Source: Saprospiraceae bacterium (GTDB lineage Bacteria > Bacteroidota > Bacteroidia > Chitinophagales > Saprospiraceae). Taken from it: DNA of 20,683 nucleotides. This document shows positions 14,692-20,683 of the stretch, piece by piece (position 1 is the stretch's first letter; each line of letters begins with the position of its first letter). The stretch is from positions 1-20,683 of the forward strand of contig JABDJE010000343.1 in the NCBI GenBank assembly GCA_013002625.1, written 5' to 3'. Under the pieces are notes generated by a model. That model saw only the letters and a list, made by a program, of their open reading frames with translations. It ran no database searches and had not been told where the DNA came from. A program made the translations under genes and the position numbers.

Positions 14692-15676
14692 AGATCTCCT
14701 TACCAGAGGAGATATAATTATTGTACCATTCGATTGTTTTCTTGAGACCTTCCTTCCAACTTATCTTTGGCTGGAAGTTCAACTCAAGACGAGCCTTTGC
14801 GATATCCGGACATCTTCTTGAAACTGAACCTGGATAGGTGGGTGCATTTTCATAGGTCCCATCAAAATTATACAAGGAACCTGTATACCTTATCAAATCA
14901 TCAATTGTAATTTCTTCTTCAGTTCCGATATGAAAGGTAGATCCCGCAGCGCCCATTTCCATAGCTTTTACCGTTCCTTCAATGGCATCGGTGATGTAAC
15001 AAAAAGCACGTGTCTGATCATGTCCATACACCTTAAAAGGATTCTCAGCTTTCAAAAATCTTTGCGCTAAATGGGGTATGACATGCTTGAAACCCATTCG
15101 GGGACCATAGACGTTATGATACCTGACTATGATGTTTTCAAAACCAAATACACTGCTGTAGTTATGAAAGCCAGACTCGCCAAGCATTTTGGTCACTGCA
15201 TAGGTATATCTTGGGTGCGCTATATCGCTTATACATAAAGGGACTTCTTCAGGCGTCGGTATTTTATACCCGAATGCTTCAATTGTCCCTGCATAACATT
15301 CACTCGTTGATGTATACAATACCCTTTTAACCTTGGTTGTTTTAAGCCACTCGAGTGTGTTATATATCAAAGCTGTATTTATACGAATGATCTCATGCGG
15401 AATACTTGTTGTATAGTCAACGCCCACAACGGAAGCCAACATATACACCTGGTCATAGTCATTTTCAAATTGTTCAAATGATTGGGGATTCGTGAGGTCA
15501 CCTTCGATAACTTGAATGTCGTGTGTATCAACAAGTGCGTTGAATGCACTGTCCCGTTTGCCTCTAAAGAAATTGTCAGCTACGATAAGTTTGTAGTTTG
15601 ATTTTTCCGCCAGGTGCTTCGTCAAGTAATATCCTATAAAACCAGCGCCACCTATAATTAAAACTTTCTTTTGCAT
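14684..15676 (-). CDS. Extended SDR: NDP-sugar epimerase or decarboxylase
   Basis: A 330-residue NAD-dependent enzyme. The cofactor motif is GGAGFIG (G9/G12/G15), with D34 after the second strand favouring NAD. The catalytic set is T124 in YTSTSECYAG and Y159-x3-K163 in RYTYAVTKMLGE. RYHNVYGPRMGFKHVIPHLAQR is the usual substrate-side segment. It follows the UDP-sugar dehydrogenase by 4 nt, so the likely substrate is the uronic acid made there: 4-epimerisation (for example UDP-GlcA to UDP-GalA) or decarboxylation to a pentose. The motif set does not separate these possibilities, and a UDP-glucose 4-epimerase role also remains. The start is ATG at 15676. Confidence 0.87.
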   Translation of the reverse strand: MQKKVLIIGGAGFIGYYLTKHLAEKSNYKLIVADNFFRGKRDSAFNALVDTHDIQVIEGDLTNPQSFEQFENDYDQVYMLASVVGVDYTTSIPHEIIRINTALIYNTLEWLKTTKVKRVLYTSTSECYAGTIEAFGYKIPTPEEVPLCISDIAHPRYTYAVTKMLGESGFHNYSSVFGFENIIVRYHNVYGPRMGFKHVIPHLAQRFLKAENPFKVYGHDQTRAFCYITDAIEGTVKAMEMGAAGSTFHIGTEEEITIDDLIRYTGSLYNFDGTYENAPTYPGSVSRRCPDIAKARLELNFQPKISWKEGLKKTIEWYNNYISSGKEIYE

Positions 15677-15680
15677 ATGC

Positions 15681-17201
15681 TTATAAATCTCCCCTTCCCA
15701 ATACTATGACATTGTGTTTCGATTGCAGGCTCTCAATTTGAGGTTTACTAAACAGACCCACAGTATCATATATTGTCATAGCGTTAGCGTCCATAATTTT
15801 ATTGAAATATTCATCCTCTTTGTAACAGCTGTGCCCGGTACTTATTATAACTATTTCCGGTTCCTCATTCAGCGCCCGCGCAATATCATCATCAACCTCA
15901 CGGGCTTTCTCTTCCCAATGTCTGACATAAGGATCATGTATTAAAATCCTGGCATTCTGAGCTTCAAGCTTATTGTACAAGGTTTCTACGGGTGTATACC
16001 GTGTGTCGGCAACATCTTGCCTGTATGATACCCCCATTAATAAAAGAGTCCTGTCAGACAATGTGCCTTCCCGCTTCAATAGGTATTCGAAAGCATAAAC
16101 CGGCATAAGATCATTGTTTGCCACTGCCTTTTCACTCATCTCGAGCGGTGCGCCTTCAAATAATGAGGTACTAGACCAACTCGCCAGCAAAGGATCTTTG
16201 GTCAGGCAGTATCCTCCGACACCTACACCCGGAAACATCATATTGCTATGTGTTGGTCGCATTCGTATTGCGTTAACTACTTCATATAGATTGACGCCAG
16301 CAGATTCAGCAAATCGGGACCACTCAACCATAAATGAAATATTCATGGCACGGTATGAGTTTTCTAACACCTTGGCCATTTCACTCGCATTTGTATTCCC
16401 AAGACGAGTCAAAGGATATTCATCTGTTGTAATAATAGTCTTTAAAAATGCTTCTGTGGCCTTGGCGCTTTCTTCATCAATTCCAGCGTAGACACGGTAA
16501 AAATTTCTAATGGAATTTATATAATCAGGTCCAGGCATTACTCTTTCATAAGAGTGGCCGAGTTTCCATCGTGTAGAATCGCATCCGCGTTCTTCCAATG
16601 CCTGATTAATAATTGGCTTGACAAGATGAAGACAGGTGCCTGGGGGAACCGTTGTTTCTACAAGTACAAGAACATCTTCCTTGCAATTGTTTCCTATTGA
16701 TTCAATAGCAGCTTTAAAACCTTCAAGATCCACTTTGTAGGAATCCAGCTGATAGTTATCGTTGTGTTTTTTATCCACATCAAGATTGATGTCTACAACT
16801 ATAACATCTGCGTGCGCGTAAGCCGTGGGGTCAAAAGTGGCGAGAAAATTACCTTTCTCAATGGTCTGTTTGTATAGGCTTTCAATTTGTGGATCTTCCG
16901 CTTTAATTGGAAAGTGTCCACTGTTCAAGCCTTTAATTTTCCAAAAACTTGAAGCATCCAGCCGGTCCACACCTATCACTGCATATTCCTCTGTTAAAGC
17001 ATTGGCACACACCAGAGACATGACCGCACCAACAAAGCCTAAACCCTGTATGACGATACATTTTTTATCGCTGTGCCTGTCCAAAAAAGATGATATCGAT
17101 TGGCTGTCATCCGCATCGGCGGGCAAGGTATAGGATTCACCTGTAAATGGGTTGGTTGATATATTCCTGTCTTTATAAATGCTTAAAGATTTGTCACCCA
17201 A
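15681..17201 (-). CDS. Nucleotide-sugar 6-dehydrogenase (UDP-glucose/UDP-HexNAc dehydrogenase family)
   Basis: Oxidises C6 of a UDP-sugar to a carboxylate with two NAD+. The Rossmann motif is GLGFVG (G53, G55, G58). The central domain has VETTVPPGT and GPDYINSIRNFYRVYAGI. The catalytic Cys is C332 in FPGVGVGGYCLTKDP, and the C-terminal domain follows with LLLMGVSYRQDVADTRYTP. At 506 residues it is longer than the usual 420-440. The excess is a 46-residue N-terminal extension before the first strand, plus extra loop residues after it. The start is TTG at 17201; no ATG allows a full Rossmann fold. Whether the substrate is UDP-Glc, UDP-GlcNAc or UDP-ManNAc is open. A WlbB-type enzyme and a 2-epimerase nearby favour an N-acetylated sugar, whereas the adjacent SDR would fit UDP-GlcA. 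Confidence 0.9.
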   Translation of the reverse strand: MGDKSLSIYKDRNISTNPFTGESYTLPADADDSQSISSFLDRHSDKKCIVIQGLGFVGAVMSLVCANALTEEYAVIGVDRLDASSFWKIKGLNSGHFPIKAEDPQIESLYKQTIEKGNFLATFDPTAYAHADVIVVDINLDVDKKHNDNYQLDSYKVDLEGFKAAIESIGNNCKEDVLVLVETTVPPGTCLHLVKPIINQALEERGCDSTRWKLGHSYERVMPGPDYINSIRNFYRVYAGIDEESAKATEAFLKTIITTDEYPLTRLGNTNASEMAKVLENSYRAMNISFMVEWSRFAESAGVNLYEVVNAIRMRPTHSNMMFPGVGVGGYCLTKDPLLASWSSTSLFEGAPLEMSEKAVANNDLMPVYAFEYLLKREGTLSDRTLLLMGVSYRQDVADTRYTPVETLYNKLEAQNARILIHDPYVRHWEEKAREVDDDIARALNEEPEIVIISTGHSCYKEDEYFNKIMDANAMTIYDTVGLFSKPQIESLQSKHNVIVLGRGDL

Positions 17202-17218
17202 AGATATTAAAACAAATC

Positions 17219-18445
17219 TTAATATGATGCCTGGGCCCTGGTATTAACCTTTCGTTGCAACCATTTTTGTTTGGTTTGAAAAAGTGCCACAGCAATTACA
17301 AATCCTATCATGGCATGCATCATTTGAATTTGTGTAAACAGCAATACCATAAAAATTAAAAAGGCCAACAGTGATTTATTCTCCTTTATTAAGTCTTTGA
17401 AGGCCCACCAAATAGCAAAGGGAAATACAAGACCAAGAAAACCAAGTTGAAACAAAACCATGTTGACACTGCCGCCCAATTTATCTTTTTCATCAATGAT
17501 ATATCGGCTCAATAGTTTTCGGTAATTGCCTTCTTTGTACACGCGACGTAAAAACGTCTGGTATTGTCCCATACCTTGCGGTAGAAAGCGATTATGGGAA
17601 ATATTCATAAATGGGGCATAGGCACCAGTCAGACGAACCCCTACACTCGCGTCAAATTGCGTAATGAGCAGTGGGTCATCAATAAAGGCTTCCGTCAAAG
17701 TGCCCACACGGGTGTCCGCAATATTGTTTCGGTAATTGTTAAACAAGAGCGCAGATACACCCAAGACCGATAGGCAAATTACACTGTATTTAATATTGAA
17801 TCGCAGTATTTGCCAAATGCCAAATAGAATCAAACTGAAAGCTAAAATAGCTATAGCCGTAGCAGAACGGGATAAAACCAATAATTGAAATAATAATAGA
17901 GGAACAATGAGTTTATTCTTCGCCGGCCCATAATGCAGCAAGCTGAAAATCATTAGAAATAAACACATACTGCCATAAAAAGCAGGCTCTGGGCACAGGG
18001 AGATTACGCCTCTTCCGGACTGTAATTGTCCACGACCCTCCCCGTTTACTATACCAATCAAAAAATCGGGTAAGTAATACATCTGAACCAACCCTACGCA
18101 TAGATAAAGAAGCACTACACTTACAAAAAAGCGAAAGTCAATTTTTCGTTCTTGTTTGTCCAGAATATTATACCCTACAAAAGCAATTACCCCCGGAGAG
18201 AGGTAATTAAATAAGTTCTTTAATGTATCAAAGGAAGACAATGATGAGCTGAATGAGATGGCCAACCCGAATAAAAACATCAGCCAGAGCAAAAGAATAG
18301 GGCCGTTCAATTTTTTTGATTTCATGGCCAGAATGAGTATTGGGGCCAGGAGCAGCGCATTGGGTTGGGTGTCTGTTCCCAGGCCTATAAGATCAACATA
18401 GGGAAAGAAGCAAAATGCATAGAATATGTATACCCAGTACTTCAA
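17219..18445 (-). CDS. Wzy-like polysaccharide polymerase (O-antigen ligase/polymerase type)
   Basis: A 408-residue integral membrane protein with about 10-11 hydrophobic helices and one large hydrophilic loop (about 250-335), the layout of Wzy/WaaL-type proteins. Wzy joins flipped repeat units at the periplasmic face. The loop carries SVGVRLTGAYAPF and many charged residues, and a shorter loop has GRGVISLCPEPAFYGS, whose EPxxxG is often seen in Wzy-like proteins. Primary sequences of this group are poorly conserved, so the call rests on topology and operon context. The start is TTG at 18445: the in-frame stop is three codons upstream and no ATG lies near. It follows the acyltransferase gene by 6 nt and precedes the dehydrogenase by 17 nt. 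Confidence 0.8.
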   Translation of the reverse strand: MKYWVYIFYAFCFFPYVDLIGLGTDTQPNALLLAPILILAMKSKKLNGPILLLWLMFLFGLAISFSSSLSSFDTLKNLFNYLSPGVIAFVGYNILDKQERKIDFRFFVSVVLLYLCVGLVQMYYLPDFLIGIVNGEGRGQLQSGRGVISLCPEPAFYGSMCLFLMIFSLLHYGPAKNKLIVPLLLFQLLVLSRSATAIAILAFSLILFGIWQILRFNIKYSVICLSVLGVSALLFNNYRNNIADTRVGTLTEAFIDDPLLITQFDASVGVRLTGAYAPFMNISHNRFLPQGMGQYQTFLRRVYKEGNYRKLLSRYIIDEKDKLGGSVNMVLFQLGFLGLVFPFAIWWAFKDLIKENKSLLAFLIFMVLLFTQIQMMHAMIGFVIAVALFQTKQKWLQRKVNTRAQASY

Positions 18446-18451
18446 TTTTAT

Positions 18452-18943
18452 TTATGGATTGCGTTTTCGAATTTCTTGCGCATAAGGTCCTGCAACGATA
18501 CTGTTCTCCTCTACATCTTTTGTAACCACTGCCCCTGCAGCAATAACGGCACCTTGTTCGATGGTTATCCCATTCAGAATTATTGCCCCATGACCAATCC
18601 AGACATTATCTTTTATTGTTGTGGTTTTAAAGCCATCGACGCCGGCTTGATTCATGGGTGTATTGCCAATACCATCTATCTTATGATCGCCTCCTACAAA
18701 GCCCACGAATGAAGCCACAAGCACATTATCACCAAACTCAACATTTGAGGCTATATGTACATGACGGCCCAAAAACAGATTTTTACCCGCTTTGACTTTA
18801 TGCTTTCGATTGATATAGAGACCGCCCGCAGAATAGAATCCTGGACCCGCATCAAGTTGCATCATTTTCAGCTTCAGGTACAGGCGCTGCCAGTTGCCTA
18901 AAATTTTTCGCCGCCATTTTTTTATTCCAGAATTATCTGCCAT
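18452..18943 (-). CDS. Left-handed beta-helix acyltransferase (WcaF/WbbJ-like)
   Basis: A 163-residue hexapeptide-repeat transferase, probably acetylating a sugar hydroxyl from acetyl-CoA. Repeats such as NVEFGDNVLVAS, TTIKDNVWIGHGAIILNG and ITIEQGAVIAAGAVVTKDV show the I/V-G-x4 periodicity, and GGDHKIDG (about 91-98) carries the likely catalytic His in the loop between coils. The C-terminal VTKDVEENSIVAGPYAQEIRKR is typical of the family. A basic N-terminus (KKWRRKILGNWQRL) may touch the membrane. The start is ATG at 18943, directly after the TAG of the upstream beta-helix lipoprotein. The acceptor is unknown. Confidence 0.9.
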   Translation of the reverse strand: MADNSGIKKWRRKILGNWQRLYLKLKMMQLDAGPGFYSAGGLYINRKHKVKAGKNLFLGRHVHIASNVEFGDNVLVASFVGFVGGDHKIDGIGNTPMNQAGVDGFKTTTIKDNVWIGHGAIILNGITIEQGAVIAAGAVVTKDVEENSIVAGPYAQEIRKRNP

Positions 18944-19891
18944 CTATTTTCGCTTTAAAGCATTTTTTTGGCCTTCAAAATTTTCACGAAGTCTCGACCC
19001 TTTGAGGGTATTGCAATTGATCTCAATAATATTATGCTTACCATTATAGAAGTCCAGACACAAGGCCTGATCCCCTCCTTGCTCAGACACTATGCCATAA
19101 ATATAATTGTAGACCGGTGATAAATCACCATAGTTTTTCATCCGTATTGTAGCCGCGTTGGGGCTGAGGTGATGAAAGCAATCATAAATTCTATTCTCCA
19201 TCGCCCCTTCAATGAAGATTGCCGCATCATGAATGCTGTCCCCTACTCTGTTGAAATATATTTGGCTGATCGAGTTTGCATTCGACATCCTGAGCAAATG
19301 AATTCCAACATCAACATATTCAATTATGAGGTTTTGAATATTGTGAAAATAGGAAGCCATCGATGGATTCCCTTTTTTCTGATTGTTGTTCAATTTTATC
19401 CCTATTGAACCCTCTCCTTTATTTCCTTTTAAGGTTAAATTCTTTACCGTGCAATAGAGAATATTGCCACCTTTTGAATTTGATTGCCCATGTCCAATTC
19501 TGATAATCCCGAACGGACTGGATTTACGGGATTCGACTACAACACCTTTATGTTCGCCGGCCAGGATCGCATTTGATTTGTTTAACCAGAATATGGGCCC
19601 TTCCTTGGCACTTTCTCCTTGATAGATGTGCACACCCGCTTCCAGGAATAAAAAAGATTTGACCTCTACCGTTTTATCAATCCGATATCTGCCGGCGGGC
19701 ACAACAACTTTGGGTGCATTTGAATTTATAGCATTTTGAAAAGCCAATGAAGCATCCAACTTACCGGAAGGGTCTGCGCCATAATCGAGTACGGATACAA
19801 TTTCGCTTTTTGTTTCCAGTTGTTTTGGGGCCTTGCACGCAAGGTGCAGTAATGTGATGCCGATAAAAAAGAAGATAGTATTGTATTTCAA
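18944..19891 (-). CDS. Right-handed beta-helix (pectate lyase 3-like) lipoprotein
   Basis: A 315-residue probable secreted lipoprotein. The N-terminus MKYNTIFFFIGITLLHLAC ends in C19 of a near-lipobox (HLAC; the -3 residue is unusual). From about residue 35 the text VLDYGADPSGKLDASLAFQNAI, then VVVPAGRYRIDKTVEVKS, is the signature opening of Pectate_lyase_3/GH28-like beta-helices. Coils with regular N/I/V spacing follow (NILYCTVKNLTLKG; FHNIQNLIIEYVDVGIHLL). It is shorter than most of the family (400-500), and the last residues (NALKRK) are charged, so the cap may be reduced. Such proteins in polysaccharide operons often cleave the glycan being made (compare AlgL, PelA, tail-spike lyases). 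Substrate and catalysis are unproven. The start is TTG at 19891, 9 nt after the wlbB stop. Confidence 0.82.
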   Translation of the reverse strand: MKYNTIFFFIGITLLHLACKAPKQLETKSEIVSVLDYGADPSGKLDASLAFQNAINSNAPKVVVPAGRYRIDKTVEVKSFLFLEAGVHIYQGESAKEGPIFWLNKSNAILAGEHKGVVVESRKSSPFGIIRIGHGQSNSKGGNILYCTVKNLTLKGNKGEGSIGIKLNNNQKKGNPSMASYFHNIQNLIIEYVDVGIHLLRMSNANSISQIYFNRVGDSIHDAAIFIEGAMENRIYDCFHHLSPNAATIRMKNYGDLSPVYNYIYGIVSEQGGDQALCLDFYNGKHNIIEINCNTLKGSRLRENFEGQKNALKRK

Positions 19892-19900
19892 ACCCGATTA

Positions 19901-20470
19901 TTACTCTGCCAATTTACAGATTCCACCTTGAAGTATATACTTTTCATTACAGTCCGGGCAAATAGCTTCTCCATTTTCAAAAGTCAGTTTATGTCCATGA
20001 CGGCTCATCCATCCATCTGGCTTAGCCGGATTGCCTTTTACCAGTTGAAAATCCTGGACATCTTTTGTAACCACAGCTCCAGCACCTATAAATGCATATT
20101 TGCCGATTTCAATACCACAGACAATGGTCGCATTGGCACCAATGGTAGCGCCTGTTTGGACCAAGGTCTTTTTATATTCATGTTTGCGAGACACAGCACT
20201 TCTTGGATTAATCACATTTGTGAAAACAGCGGAAGGGCCAATAAATACATCATCCTCAGTGATAACACCTTCATACAAGGAGACATTATTCTGGATCTTA
20301 TTGTTCTTTCCAATTTTCACCTTAGCGGCAACAAATACATTTTGTCCCAAATTGCTGTTCGCACCTATAATTGCATCGGGCATAATGTGCGCAAAGTGCC
20401 AGATTTTGACACCTGATTCGATCGTGCATCCTTCATCAATAACGGCCGTCGCGTGTGTGAAATAATCCAT
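19901..20470 (-). CDS. wlbB: WlbB/WbpD-type UDP-3-amino-sugar N-acetyltransferase
   Basis: A 189-residue left-handed beta-helix N-acetyltransferase. In Bordetella WlbB and Pseudomonas WbpD the enzyme acetylates the 3-amino group of UDP-GlcNAc3NA (3-amino-2,3-dideoxy uronic acid). The opening IWHFAHIMPDAIIGANSNLGQNVFV, the coil EDDVFIGPSAVFTNVINPRS with KHEYKKTLV, and the ending KGNPAKPDGWMSRHGHKLTF match that subfamily closely. The C-terminus adds a Cys cluster C171-P-D-C174 with C185, a partial zinc-ribbon. The start is ATG at 20470, 1 nt after the aminotransferase stop. Companion enzymes WlbA/WbpB (3-dehydrogenase) and WlbC/WbpE (DegT-type aminotransferase) are not visible; they may lie beyond the window. 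Confidence 0.88.
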   Translation of the reverse strand: MDYFTHATAVIDEGCTIESGVKIWHFAHIMPDAIIGANSNLGQNVFVAAKVKIGKNNKIQNNVSLYEGVITEDDVFIGPSAVFTNVINPRSAVSRKHEYKKTLVQTGATIGANATIVCGIEIGKYAFIGAGAVVTKDVQDFQLVKGNPAKPDGWMSRHGHKLTFENGEAICPDCNEKYILQGGICKLAE

Positions 20471-20471
20471 A

Positions 20472-20683
20472 TTAATTGTATTTATTTTGGGCGTAATCCA
20501 TAGCTGTCAGTAATATATCCAAGGCCTGTTCAAGCACATCCTTTTTATAGACTAAGGGCGGGGCTAATCGGAATGACTTATTATTAAACAAAAAGTAATC
20601 GATTAATGCGCCTTGTTCAAATGCGTGACCAACGACATGTTTTAGATATTTCCTTTTTGTCAACTCTACAGCCATCATAAGAC
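20472..20683 (-). CDS. Class-III PLP aminotransferase, C-terminal fragment
   Basis: Only the last 70 or so codons are present; the frame is open to the right edge and reads LMMAVELTKRKYL before it continues. The pattern 'GLMMAVE ... GxLxDxFLF ... RLAPPL ... ALDIL' is the C-terminal domain of fold-type I, class-III aminotransferases (ornithine/acetylornithine/aspartate aminotransferase family of Bacteroidota). The catalytic Lys and PLP site are outside the window. It is not a DegT/WlbC type, so it is probably not the 3-aminotransferase partner of the adjacent wlbB-like gene, although the two are only 1 nt apart and likely co-transcribed. It may be the housekeeping boundary of the polysaccharide locus. 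Confidence 0.8.
   Translation of the reverse strand, partial: LMMAVELTKRKYLKHVVGHAFEQGALIDYFLFNNKSFRLAPPLVYKKDVLEQALDILLTAMDYAQNKYN

Noticed and set aside
16114..20465. Long plus-strand open frames opposite the operon (for example 16114-16491, 18365-18712, 19928-20416, 20100-20465)
   Set aside because: They lie wholly antisense to well-supported genes with recognisable motifs, show no family pattern, and have composition expected from the reverse strand of coding DNA.
1..20683. CRISPR array, tRNA/rRNA genes, insertion sequences, integrases, toxin-antitoxin pairs or defence genes
   Set aside because: No regularly spaced repeats, RNA gene signatures, transposase motifs or terminal inverted repeats were recognised; coding content is accounted for by the listed genes.

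Overview
The window looks like a chromosomal stretch of a Bacteroidota bacterium, probably of the Sphingobacteriia/Saprospiria type; the class is a guess. Grounds: moderate AT richness, no clear Shine-Dalgarno sequences, a Bacteroidota-style sigma-54 with a long acidic region II, a lipoprotein with a thioredoxin domain fused to a long N-terminal region, a class-III aminotransferase C-terminus and a small PglC-like sugar transferase of the types common in that phylum. No rRNA, tRNA, IS element, integrase or CRISPR array is visible. Almost every base is coding.

Layout. At the left edge (1-59, minus) are the first 19 codons of what reads as an aminopeptidase P-like gene, divergent across about 160 AT-rich bases from rpoN (221-1714, plus). 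A Wzx-type flippase follows rpoN on the plus strand, and then a GT-B glycosyltransferase broken by an in-frame stop (3135-4427). A minus-strand trio comes next: a GT4 glycosyltransferase, a 144-residue protein of unknown function and a steroid 5-alpha-reductase-family membrane protein. A plus-strand non-hydrolysing UDP-GlcNAc 2-epimerase (6720-7832) starts 11 bp from the divergent GT4 and converges with a lipoprotein gene.

From the right edge back to about 7819 everything is on the minus strand, in one very compact run of 14 genes with gaps of 0-21 nt or overlaps of 1-8 nt. In transcription order: class-III aminotransferase (3' end only), WlbB/WbpD-type acetyltransferase, beta-helix (pectate-lyase-like) lipoprotein, hexapeptide acyltransferase, Wzy-like polymerase, UDP-sugar dehydrogenase, SDR epimerase/decarboxylase, PAPS-dependent sulfotransferase, GT2, WbpV-like SDR, PglC-like phosphoglycosyl transferase, mannose-1-phosphate guanylyltransferase, GT4, and thioredoxin-domain lipoprotein.

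Together these encode most of a Wzx/Wzy-type surface or exopolysaccharide pathway. The small PGT loads the first sugar phosphate on the lipid carrier, GT2/GT4 enzymes extend it, Wzx flips it and Wzy polymerises it. Sugar supply includes GDP-mannose, an NDP-uronic acid, a 2-epimerised (ManNAc-type) sugar and a probable 3-acetamido uronic acid. Sulfation and O- or N-acetylation decorate the glycan, and a beta-helix lipoprotein may trim it. No Wza/Wzc-type export gene is in view, so the locus must continue elsewhere.

Most notable: half of the 20 start sites use TTG; the PGT has Asn in place of the catalytic Asp; one glycosyltransferase is split by a stop that looks like two compensating homopolymer indels; a sulfotransferase lies mid-operon; and a steroid 5-alpha-reductase homologue sits inside a glycan locus.
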